A stretch of 8,171 nt of DNA. It comes from Demequinaceae bacterium. Lineage in GTDB: Bacteria; Actinomycetota; Actinomycetes; Actinomycetales; Demequinaceae. Location: assembly GCA_011524475.1 (NCBI GenBank), contig WTKG01000150.1, positions 1 through 8,171 on the forward strand, in the 5' to 3' direction. The position numbers and the translations under genes were made by a program. The notes beneath the pieces were generated by a model. That model was not told the DNA's origin. It saw only the letters and a program-made list of their open reading frames with translations, and made no database searches. Of the stretch, positions 1-6,553 are shown piece after piece. The first letter of the stretch is position 1. Each line of letters starts with the position of its first letter.

Positions 1-249
1 TGCCAGGGTGCCAAGAACCAGAATTTTGTCTGCAACAGGGTCCGCAATTGCCCCAAATCGGCTTTGTATAGCGAGGCGTCGCGCCAGATACCCGTCAAGC
101 AAGTCAGTGAGCGCGGCCCCCACAAACAGCGCAGTCGCTGCCATCCGCATAGCGCCCATCGCTCCCGCATCCGCTACGACCATCCAGGCAAGCAGCGGCA
201 ACGCGGCCACCCGGGCAAGGGTCAATATGTTAGGGATCAGCGCAACCAC
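1..249 (-). CDS. pgsA: CDP-alcohol phosphatidyltransferase, probably phosphatidylglycerophosphate synthase PgsA (3' part cut by window edge)
   Basis: The first 83 residues of an integral membrane enzyme are visible. Residues 49-74 match the family signature D-x2-D-G-x2-A-R-x8-G-x3-D-x3-D exactly: D49, D52, G53, A56, R57, G66, D70 and D74, with the typical DPVADK ending. The aspartates are known to bind the metal ions and the CDP group. The N-terminal IPNILTLAR stretch is typical of PgsA, which makes phosphatidylglycerophosphate from CDP-diacylglycerol and glycerol-3-phosphate at the cytoplasmic membrane, the first committed step to phosphatidylglycerol and cardiolipin. The GTG at 249 is essentially forced as start, because an in-frame TAG lies only 12 bases upstream (259-261) and the conserved N-terminus begins right after the GTG. 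There is no Shine-Dalgarno at usable spacing; see the promoter entry. Other CDP-alcohol transferases (phosphatidylinositol-phosphate synthase, cardiolipin synthase) share the motif. The position near ftsK, as in other actinobacteria, favours PgsA. Confidence 0.88.
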   Translation of the reverse strand, partial: MVALIPNILTLARVAALPLLAWMVVADAGAMGAMRMAATALFVGAALTDLLDGYLARRLAIQSRFGAIADPVADKILVLGTLA

Positions 250-255
250 GCCCCC

Positions 256-261
256 AGCCTA
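256..261 (-). promoter_or_regulatory. Candidate -10 box of pgsA, positioned for a leaderless transcript
   Basis: TAGGCT on the minus strand fits the actinobacterial -10 consensus TANNNT. Its last base is 7 bases before the first base of the GTG start at 249. Standard -10 to start-site spacing therefore puts transcription start on the start codon itself. No convincing -35 hexamer was found around 278-285. The hexamer partly overlaps the in-frame TAG that limits the ORF. This is inference from position only. Confidence 0.45.
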
Positions 262-290
262 GTTCGCTCCACTCCCGACGGTAGCGCGGC

Positions 291-296
291 TACGAT
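291..296 (+). promoter_or_regulatory. Candidate -10 box of capA, positioned for a leaderless transcript
   Basis: TACGAT is a good TANNNT hexamer ending 7 bases before the ATG at 304-306, so the expected transcription start is base 303 or 304. The bases between (AAAAGAC) hold no clear Shine-Dalgarno at normal spacing. The best upstream -35-like string, TTCGCT at 263-268, is too far away (22-base spacer), so the -35 is weak or absent. This is inference from position. Confidence 0.42.
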
Positions 297-303
297 AAAA
301 GAC

Positions 304-1650
304 ATGCGGAAACTCGATCGCATACAGGCCCAGATACGCTCCTACGCGCCTCAACTACGCTCATATGCACGTCACCGCACCGTACTTGTGGCAGCAGGTG
401 TTCTTGCCGCTGCGACCTTATTCGCGATCCTGATATCTACCACAGCGCGTTCTGCGGAAGGTTTCGTGATTTCAGCCGTGGACGCACCCCGCGTGACCCC
501 ATCTCCTCAATGGGAAGGCTTCGACCTTCCAGAACCTGGACCAGTGGAGTTTACGTTTGTGGCAGCAGGCGACGTGCTTCCTCACGGGTCGGTGGTGACA
601 AGCGCGACATCTGGATCCACCATCGACTTCAGCCGTCAATTCGCGCCGGTAAAACCATTCATTGCTGGGGCAGACCTTGCCATTTGCCACATGGAAGTGC
701 CGGTCTCTCCTGACGGACGCTATTCAGGATGGCCACTTTTTTCGGCCCCCGCAGAGTTAGTGCGAGACCTAGGCGAATCTGGATGGGACGGGTGCACGAC
801 TGCGTCGAACCACAGCCTGGACCGGGGATGGGACGGGCTTGTCACGACCCTCAATACATTCGACAAGTACCGCCTCGGCCACGCCGGCACGGCACGCACC
901 AAAGCCGAATCCACCCAGGCCCAGATCTACAAAATACGCGCGGACGGGCGGGTCATCACGGTAGCCAATGTTTCTTACACATACGGCCTTAATGGGCTTC
1001 CTACACCTTCTGGAAAAAGTTGGTCGGCTAACACTTTTTCTTCGTCCAGCTCACAGTCAGGAAAGGAGATCATTGCTGCCGCCACCAGGGCGCGCGAAGC
1101 GGGAGCAGACGTGGTGATCGTGTCCCTTCATTGTTGTTTTGTGGAATACGTGACTACCCCTACCTCTGACCAGAAAAGAGTCGCGAAACAACTGGCCGAA
1201 TCTGGGCAAGTGGATTTGCTGGTCGGACACCATGCCCACGTCCCGCAACCCATTGAGCTACTGAAAGGTGGCCCTCACGGCGAAGGCATGTGGGCGGCAC
1301 ACGGGCTCGGAAATTTCATTTCTAACCAGTATCCGGGATGCTGCGGGGTTCATTCGCAAAATGGAATCCTGCTCACAGCGAGCTTTACCGTTGGCCTCGA
1401 TGGCCACGTGGCGGTGGATGTGGAATGGACTGCCACCACCGTGGATCGGAGTGACAAGCACAAGGTGTACGTGCTGTCCGAAATCACCGCCAAAGGCACG
1501 TCAGGCATATCTGCCTCAGAAGCACGGAGGCGCTATGACCTCGTGGCTTCCGTGGTGGGAAACGACGCGTCCGAGAGGAAAACTCCTGCCGACTCGCGTG
1601 CAGATGCCACGTATATAGAACCACGCAAGCCCTGGAGCGCAACGCCCTGA
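304..1650 (+). CDS. CapA-family (poly-gamma-glutamate capsule-type) membrane-anchored metallophosphoesterase-like protein
   Basis: The 448-residue protein has a basic 24-residue N-terminus, one hydrophobic segment at about 26-45 (membrane anchor or uncleaved signal) and a large outside domain. The domain shows the CapA (PGA_cap) landmarks in order: AAGDVLPH at 87-94, ICHMEVP at 127-133, ASNHSLDRG at 167-175, SLH at 274-276 followed by EYVTTPTSDQ, GHHAHVPQP at 308-316 and GLGNFISNQ at 334-342. The Asp, Glu, Asn and His positions of a calcineurin-like metal site (D90, E131, N169, H170, H276, H310, H312) look kept. In Bacillus, CapA/PgsA works with a ligase in poly-gamma-glutamate synthesis and export. 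No ligase partner is visible here, so the substrate is unknown. An open frame continues upstream to base 64, but it is antisense to pgsA; ATG 304 gives a proper anchor and follows a -10 box. The gene diverges from pgsA and converges with the c-di-GMP gene. Six cysteines (128, 164, 277, 278, 346, 347) lie in the outside domain. Confidence 0.88.
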   Translation: MRKLDRIQAQIRSYAPQLRSYARHRTVLVAAGVLAAATLFAILISTTARSAEGFVISAVDAPRVTPSPQWEGFDLPEPGPVEFTFVAAGDVLPHGSVVTSATSGSTIDFSRQFAPVKPFIAGADLAICHMEVPVSPDGRYSGWPLFSAPAELVRDLGESGWDGCTTASNHSLDRGWDGLVTTLNTFDKYRLGHAGTARTKAESTQAQIYKIRADGRVITVANVSYTYGLNGLPTPSGKSWSANTFSSSSSQSGKEIIAAATRAREAGADVVIVSLHCCFVEYVTTPTSDQKRVAKQLAESGQVDLLVGHHAHVPQPIELLKGGPHGEGMWAAHGLGNFISNQYPGCCGVHSQNGILLTASFTVGLDGHVAVDVEWTATTVDRSDKHKVYVLSEITAKGTSGISASEARRRYDLVASVVGNDASERKTPADSRADATYIEPRKPWSATP

Positions 1651-1660
1651 TGGGCACCGC

Positions 1661-3904
1661 CTAGGAGTCTTTGTGCGCCTGCTCTTCTGGCCGGGGAGCT
1701 ATCGGGGCCGACGAATATTCTTTCACTGCGTTCAGTGCTACCTTGGGCGTCTCCGGGACTCCAAAAAGCCACCCTTGGCCAAAATCCCAACCACACGAGT
1801 ACAAATATTCGGCCTGAGACTCAGTCTCAATTCCTTCCGCAATAGTGGTGAGTCCCAGTTCTCTCGCAAGCGCTCCCAACGCTCGTGATACGCGTGCTCC
1901 GGCCGGGTCTTCGGGGATTCCCGCCGTAAAAGACATATCCAGTTTGAGCCCGGAGACAGGAAGATCTCGCAGATAGGACAACGGGCTCACTCCGGTCCCA
2001 AAATCGTCTAACAAGATCGGGACACCGGCATTGCGAAGTTCCGTGAGTTCATGACGGATTCGAGTGTTGGGATTCACAAGCGAAGCTTCGGTCAATTCCA
2101 CCACGACGTGATGGGGACGCATTCCGTGCCGGGAAATTGCAGAGAGCAACTTGTCCGCAAATTGACTGTCCCCCAATTGGTCCGCTCCCACATTAATGCT
2201 CACCCAGGCATCTTCATGCGGCACCTGAGAAAGAAAGTCCGCAACCTGATCCACCACGGCCAGTCCTAGTTGGACAGATAACTCCCTATCCCCTAACAAA
2301 GGCAAGAAGTCTCCCGGCAACAAGAGCCCGTGTTCGGGGTGCTTCCAGCGCACCAACGCTTCAAACCCTACGACCGTGCGGTCGGACAAACCCACTACAG
2401 GTTGATAAAAAACAGTCAGTTCACCGCGGTCAATGAGGTGACGTACGTCGCGGGCTAACGATGCTGACATGTCAGTGTCGCGACGCATGTCCGGCTCGAA
2501 TGTTTCTGTCCGCCCGGAACCTCGAGACTTCGCACGATACATCGCCGTATCTGCCGCTGCAATCAGGCTGGACGGGCCTTCAGAAATAATTGCCGGAGTT
2601 GCCATCGCTACACCTATAGAGGCCCGTATGGTGACGTGCTTACGCTTGATCACCATAGGCGCGCGCAACCCTTCGTGAATCGCAGCCGCAATTTTCTGCA
2701 TATCTTCGATGCCCTCTGGCTTCGGCATCACGATGATGAATTCGTCCCCACCGACACGGGACACGATTCCTTGATCTCCGCACGCGCGTCTGAGAACCCC
2801 CGCGACATGCACCAATACGGCATCTCCCGCCACGTGGCCATACCGATCATTGAGCCCCTTGAAGCCATCGAGGTCGCACACGAGAAGGCCGAGAACCGCG
2901 TCATCTCCTGCCGCGCGAAATTCTGCTTCCAGCAGATCCACCATGCGGTTACGGTTCGCAAGGCCAGTCAAAGGATCGTGCATGGCCCGATGTTCCATGA
3001 GTTCGGATCGCATACGGGCTTCTGTCGTGTCCCGCACATGCACGACATACGCATCTGGGGCGCCTCCTGAATGTCGCATTAATGCCACGTCTAGGACTGT
3101 CCAGACCACATTTCCATCAGAACGCACAAGCCTTTTTTCGCACGTGAAACGACCTATGTCACCTTCATAGAGTTGGCGCAAAAAATCTTCTTCTTTGTGC
3201 ACATCACTGGGGTGACTGAGGGCCGCGAATGGTGTTCCTCGCAAAACAGACTGCGCCTCTCCGATGAGATCCGCAAAAACACGATTGGCGTGGAGTAGCT
3301 TCCACTCAAGGTCGATAAGAGCGACACCAAGAGGGGCACTATCGACTGCTTTTCTGAACTGCGCCTCGTCCCCGCCTCCAAGGAAACCACGAAGAGAACC
3401 TCCTGCGGCATCTCTTACCGCCACCACTGTGGAATTTCGGTATTCGTTCTCGATAACCGTCGGTTCAAGACGTAGCCACCGCACATCTTGATCTCCACGC
3501 CTGCCTGGCACTCCCACCACCTGAGGGCCGCCACCCTGCGCCTGCGCCCGAAATATTTCTTGTAAATCAAGGGGGCTCATAGATTCGTCGATATATGTTC
3601 CCGCGATCCGCCACTGACCGGACTCAGAAGTGTGAGTGAAATTCAAAATATCTGAAGCTACCTTGGTGGTAGCCAGCACGCCTCCATCCGCATCCACCAT
3701 CACCACGCCCTCGATGCTGGTATCCATTACCGCGTGGAGTTGAGCGCGCGCTTCGCTTGCGTGAACACGAGCAGCTTCCCGCTCGGCCCGCAATTTCCCT
3801 GCCCTCCACAAGGAGACGACAAGGAAGACAGAGACGATCAATAAAAGCGCTGACGCAGCAAACGCAAAGATGGGTTGCTGCACGAAGTCAAGAACCTGGC
3901 TCAC
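1661..3904 (-). CDS. Membrane-anchored PAS-PAS-GGDEF-EAL protein: cyclic di-GMP synthase/phosphodiesterase
   Basis: The 747 residues comprise one membrane helix (about 11-33), a short charged linker likely to be helical, a divergent PAS-like domain (about 55-165), a clearer PAS/PAC domain (about 183-293), a GGDEF domain (about 305-465) and an EAL domain (about 485-725). The GGDEF motif is intact (385-389), with D344, N352, D353 and D361 also in place for metal and GTP binding. The inhibitory RxxD site is missing (G-D-Q-G at 376-379). The EAL domain keeps EAL 515-517, N571, E603, DDFGTG 633-638, K654, E690 and Q710, so phosphodiesterase activity is expected. The protein should make and/or degrade c-di-GMP at the membrane, gated by PAS ligands or redox; net direction cannot be read from sequence. 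The GTG start overlaps the ftsK stop by 4 bases (GTGA), with GGAG 7-8 bases upstream, implying translational coupling. The C-terminal 20 residues are a polar tail. Confidence 0.93.
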   Translation of the reverse strand: MSQVLDFVQQPIFAFAASALLLIVSVFLVVSLWRAGKLRAEREAARVHASEARAQLHAVMDTSIEGVVMVDADGGVLATTKVASDILNFTHTSESGQWRIAGTYIDESMSPLDLQEIFRAQAQGGGPQVVGVPGRRGDQDVRWLRLEPTVIENEYRNSTVVAVRDAAGGSLRGFLGGGDEAQFRKAVDSAPLGVALIDLEWKLLHANRVFADLIGEAQSVLRGTPFAALSHPSDVHKEEDFLRQLYEGDIGRFTCEKRLVRSDGNVVWTVLDVALMRHSGGAPDAYVVHVRDTTEARMRSELMEHRAMHDPLTGLANRNRMVDLLEAEFRAAGDDAVLGLLVCDLDGFKGLNDRYGHVAGDAVLVHVAGVLRRACGDQGIVSRVGGDEFIIVMPKPEGIEDMQKIAAAIHEGLRAPMVIKRKHVTIRASIGVAMATPAIISEGPSSLIAAADTAMYRAKSRGSGRTETFEPDMRRDTDMSASLARDVRHLIDRGELTVFYQPVVGLSDRTVVGFEALVRWKHPEHGLLLPGDFLPLLGDRELSVQLGLAVVDQVADFLSQVPHEDAWVSINVGADQLGDSQFADKLLSAISRHGMRPHHVVVELTEASLVNPNTRIRHELTELRNAGVPILLDDFGTGVSPLSYLRDLPVSGLKLDMSFTAGIPEDPAGARVSRALGALARELGLTTIAEGIETESQAEYLYSCGWDFGQGWLFGVPETPKVALNAVKEYSSAPIAPRPEEQAHKDS

Positions 3905-6483
3905 TCAGCGTCTCCGATCGTCGAAGGGTCACTCCCCTCAGCGGCCGCAGGGACCTCTCCTCTCAGAATAGCGAGAGTTTCCGCAAGCGCATCCGGAGGA
4001 ATCAACACTTCTCGCGCTTTGGAGCCCTGCGAAGGGCCCACCACAGCTCGTGACTCGAGTAAATCCATCAACCTGCCTGCCTTGGCAAAGCCCACGCGCA
4101 ATTTTCTTTGCAACATTGAGGTGGAGCCAAGCTGGGTGGTAATCACAAGTTCCGCAGCCTGCAGAAGAGGTTCAAGATCATCACCAATATCTTCAGGAAC
4201 ATGAGCTTGCGATCCTCCCGCTGTGACATCTTCGCGATAGGTGGGGTCGGCTTGTTGAGTGACGTGTGCCACCGCTTCGCGTATCTCTGTTTCCGACACC
4301 CATGAACCCTGGATTCGCACCGGTTTCGATTCCCCCATGGGCATGAAAAGCGCATCCCCTTGGCCCACCAGTTTCTCGGCACCGGGTTGATCAAGAATCA
4401 CTCGAGAATCCGCCAGCGAGGATGTGGCAAAGGCAAGCCGTGACGGCACATTCGCTTTAATCGTCCCCGTAATGATGTCCACGCTGGGGCGTTGGGTCGC
4501 AAGCACCAAGTGAATACCGGCGGCTCGCGCCAGCTGGGTGATGCGTTGCACAGATTCATCCACATCACGAGGCGCCACAATCATGAGGTCGGCAAGCTCA
4601 TCAACAATCACGAGCAGGTATGGATACGTCGTGAGCACCCGCTCCGCACCAGGCAGTGGGGTCAAAGAACCGTTACGGACTGCCTTATTGAAATCGTCCA
4701 CATGCTTAAAGCCATGCCGAGCAAGGTCGTCGTACCGCATATCCATTTCTTTGACTACCCACTGCAAAGCCTGTGCGGCTTTCTTCGGGTCCGTAATGAT
4801 GGGAGTGATCAGATGCGGAATGCCTTCGTAATGACTGAGTTCCACGCGTTTGGGATCCACTAAGACCATGCGCACTTCTTCTGGAGTCGCCCGCATCAGT
4901 ATCGAGGTGATCATGGAGTTCACAAAAGAGGATTTACCGGCCCCCGTTGCCCCAGCCACCAGAAGGTGGGGCATCTTGGCCAGATTGGCCATCACATAGC
5001 CGCCCTCGATGTCCTTGCCGATTCCCACCCCCATCGGGTGGTCCATTTTCTTGGCCGCTGCACTGCGAAGAACGTCGCCCAGCTGCACCGTCTCCCTATC
5101 TGTATTGGGAATTTCAATACCAATTGCTGACTTCCCTGGGATCGGGCTCAAGATACGAATGTCAGGGCTTGCTACGGCATAGGCAATGTTGTTGGTGAGT
5201 TGAGTGATTTTTTCTACTTTGACACCACGGGCAAGTTCCACCTCATATCGCGTGACCGTGGGCCCACGGGTGAACCCCACCACATCCGCATCGACACCAA
5301 ATTCTTCCAAGACCCCACTTAACGCCGCCACCACTCGGTCATTTGACTGAGAACGGGCCCGCCCCTTGGCCCCACGCGCAAGTAAAGCCATGTCAGGAAG
5401 TCCATACCTAGAAAAGTCTGCCAATTCCCCTTGAGAGCCCTGCGGCACCACGGAGGTGCGGGCAGGCGCGGTAACGGCAGGTGTGCTCTTGGCATCTCCA
5501 GTAGCGCCGTCGTCCTGAACGGAATCAGCTGGAACAGTGTAGGGAGTTAGCGGCTCCACACCACCCGCGGCAGGAACCTCTGCCGTATCGGCATCACTTG
5601 AGGACGTGGACACCATGCCTTCAACTGTGGAGTGGGCAGATGCTCGCGCAAAGGCTTCATCACCCTCCCGGGCATCATCGTTGTCGCGTTTTCGCGGCAA
5701 CCTTCGAGATCTTTTTTCTCCCGCTCGCCTGAGGGTCTTGTGCTCAGGGAAGTCTGCGTCTTCGTCTTCCTCACTACGGAAAGAGAACCATCCCCGCAGA
5801 CGAGGCCAGAGGTCTCGCAAAGGCGTCCGCGTGGCGACAAGTACGCCACCGATTCCTACCGCTACCAAAAAGACCACTGCGAACGGGACAGTGAGCAAGT
5901 ACGCCGTGGGCTGACCTGCGATGTAGCCCACCACCCCTCCGGCTGCTTGGACCTCTGCAAGAGTGGTTTCGGGGGAAGGCCGCCCGGAATATATATGCAG
6001 GATTCCTGCCGCTGCGATCGCGCTCACCAATACGCCAAGCGCGATTCCTTGCGTTTCTGTGGACTTGTCCGGATGACGCAACATACGCACCACCAACAGG
6101 ACCAGTAGCACCGGAAGTCCGTAGGCAAGCACACCAAAAGTTCCTGCTGCCAGCCAATGCACCGCTGAACCCACAAGACTGTCCCACGCAAACCACTCTC
6201 GCGCAGCAATCACCACTGCCAGGGCGAGCCACATTAAAGCGGCAAAGGACTGCCACACATTGGGGTCTACTCCGCGCACGCCGTCCCCTACCTTGCGGGC
6301 ACCGCCACCCACTACGCGCGCGAGACCACTGCCCACTGCGCCTATGGCTCGCACCGGCCAGGCCGTTTTTTTTCGAGAACGGCGAGAGGAGCTCCGCGTA
6401 GAACGCTTACGCGCAGGCATGCGTTTAGTGGGGGCAACACCAGAGCGGCGCGCACGATTCGAGGATTTTTTTCGAGTAGCCAT
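3901..6483 (-). CDS. ftsK: DNA translocase FtsK/SpoIIIE
   Basis: About 860 residues if started at ATG 6483 (862 from ATG 6489). Layout from 6483: a very basic Arg/Lys/Ser tail (1-45), four predicted membrane helices (about 77-95, 108-134, 145-166, 193-218), a fairly short charged then Ser/Thr/Pro-rich linker (about 221-356), the alpha/beta RecA-like motor (about 375-745) and a C-terminal winged-helix gamma domain (about 773-831). The Walker A motif GATGAGKS is at 511-518 and the Walker B region LLVIVDELADL at 623-633, followed by the conserved ATQRPSVDIITG and SRVILDQPGAEKLVGQGDALF-like stretches. The gamma domain keeps TSMLQRKLRVGFAKAGRLMDLLE, the part that reads polar DNA signals. FtsK pumps chromosome DNA through the closing septum and aids dimer resolution and division. 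The frame stays open to a TTG at 6570 inside rnj, but those 29 residues lack family character. No Shine-Dalgarno precedes either ATG. The gene is followed directly by the overlapping c-di-GMP gene. Confidence 0.96.
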   Translation of the reverse strand: MATRKKSSNRARRSGVAPTKRMPARKRSTRSSSRRSRKKTAWPVRAIGAVGSGLARVVGGGARKVGDGVRGVDPNVWQSFAALMWLALAVVIAAREWFAWDSLVGSAVHWLAAGTFGVLAYGLPVLLVLLVVRMLRHPDKSTETQGIALGVLVSAIAAAGILHIYSGRPSPETTLAEVQAAGGVVGYIAGQPTAYLLTVPFAVVFLVAVGIGGVLVATRTPLRDLWPRLRGWFSFRSEEDEDADFPEHKTLRRAGEKRSRRLPRKRDNDDAREGDEAFARASAHSTVEGMVSTSSSDADTAEVPAAGGVEPLTPYTVPADSVQDDGATGDAKSTPAVTAPARTSVVPQGSQGELADFSRYGLPDMALLARGAKGRARSQSNDRVVAALSGVLEEFGVDADVVGFTRGPTVTRYEVELARGVKVEKITQLTNNIAYAVASPDIRILSPIPGKSAIGIEIPNTDRETVQLGDVLRSAAAKKMDHPMGVGIGKDIEGGYVMANLAKMPHLLVAGATGAGKSSFVNSMITSILMRATPEEVRMVLVDPKRVELSHYEGIPHLITPIITDPKKAAQALQWVVKEMDMRYDDLARHGFKHVDDFNKAVRNGSLTPLPGAERVLTTYPYLLVIVDELADLMIVAPRDVDESVQRITQLARAAGIHLVLATQRPSVDIITGTIKANVPSRLAFATSSLADSRVILDQPGAEKLVGQGDALFMPMGESKPVRIQGSWVSETEIREAVAHVTQQADPTYREDVTAGGSQAHVPEDIGDDLEPLLQAAELVITTQLGSTSMLQRKLRVGFAKAGRLMDLLESRAVVGPSQGSKAREVLIPPDALAETLAILRGEVPAAAEGSDPSTIGDAE

Positions 6484-6492
6484 GACCATGAC

Positions 6493-6498
6493 ACGGTA
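6493..6498 (-). promoter_or_regulatory. Weak candidate -10 box in the rnj-ftsK spacer
   Basis: TACCGT fits TANNNT and sits 4 to 10 bases ahead of the two candidate ftsK ATGs (6489 and 6483). It would start transcription near 6486, making an almost leaderless message from ATG 6483. The nearest -35-like string, TTGCCC at 6520-6525, has a 21-base spacer, which is too long. The 70-base spacer (6484-6553) shows no terminator with a T run, so read-through from rnj is equally likely. Confidence 0.22.
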
Positions 6499-6553
6499 CA
6501 ACGACGGCCCGAAGAGGTGGGGCAAGCGCGACCACCACAAGCGTGAACGAAAA

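Noticed and set aside
8..262. 84-codon plus-strand frame over the pgsA region
   Set aside because: It is the complement shadow of the exact CDP-alcohol phosphatidyltransferase motif on the minus strand; its composition is Ala/Ser/Arg-rich with no domain.
64..303. N-terminal extension of the capA frame by 80 codons
   Set aside because: It is antisense to the conserved pgsA N-terminus, has a composition unlike CapA, and would move the membrane anchor far inside the protein. ATG 304 follows a -10 box and gives a normal anchor position.
781..837. Direct repeat of GGATGGGACGGG at 781-792 and 826-837
   Set aside because: Both copies encode Gly-Trp-Asp-Gly around the conserved ASNHSLDRG motif of CapA, so protein coding explains the similarity.
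1651..1660. Search for a c-di-GMP riboswitch, attachment site or insertion-sequence scar near the c-di-GMP gene
   Set aside because: The only spacers are 10, 54 and 70 bases. None can hold a GEMM-type riboswitch, and no target-site duplication or inverted ends were seen.
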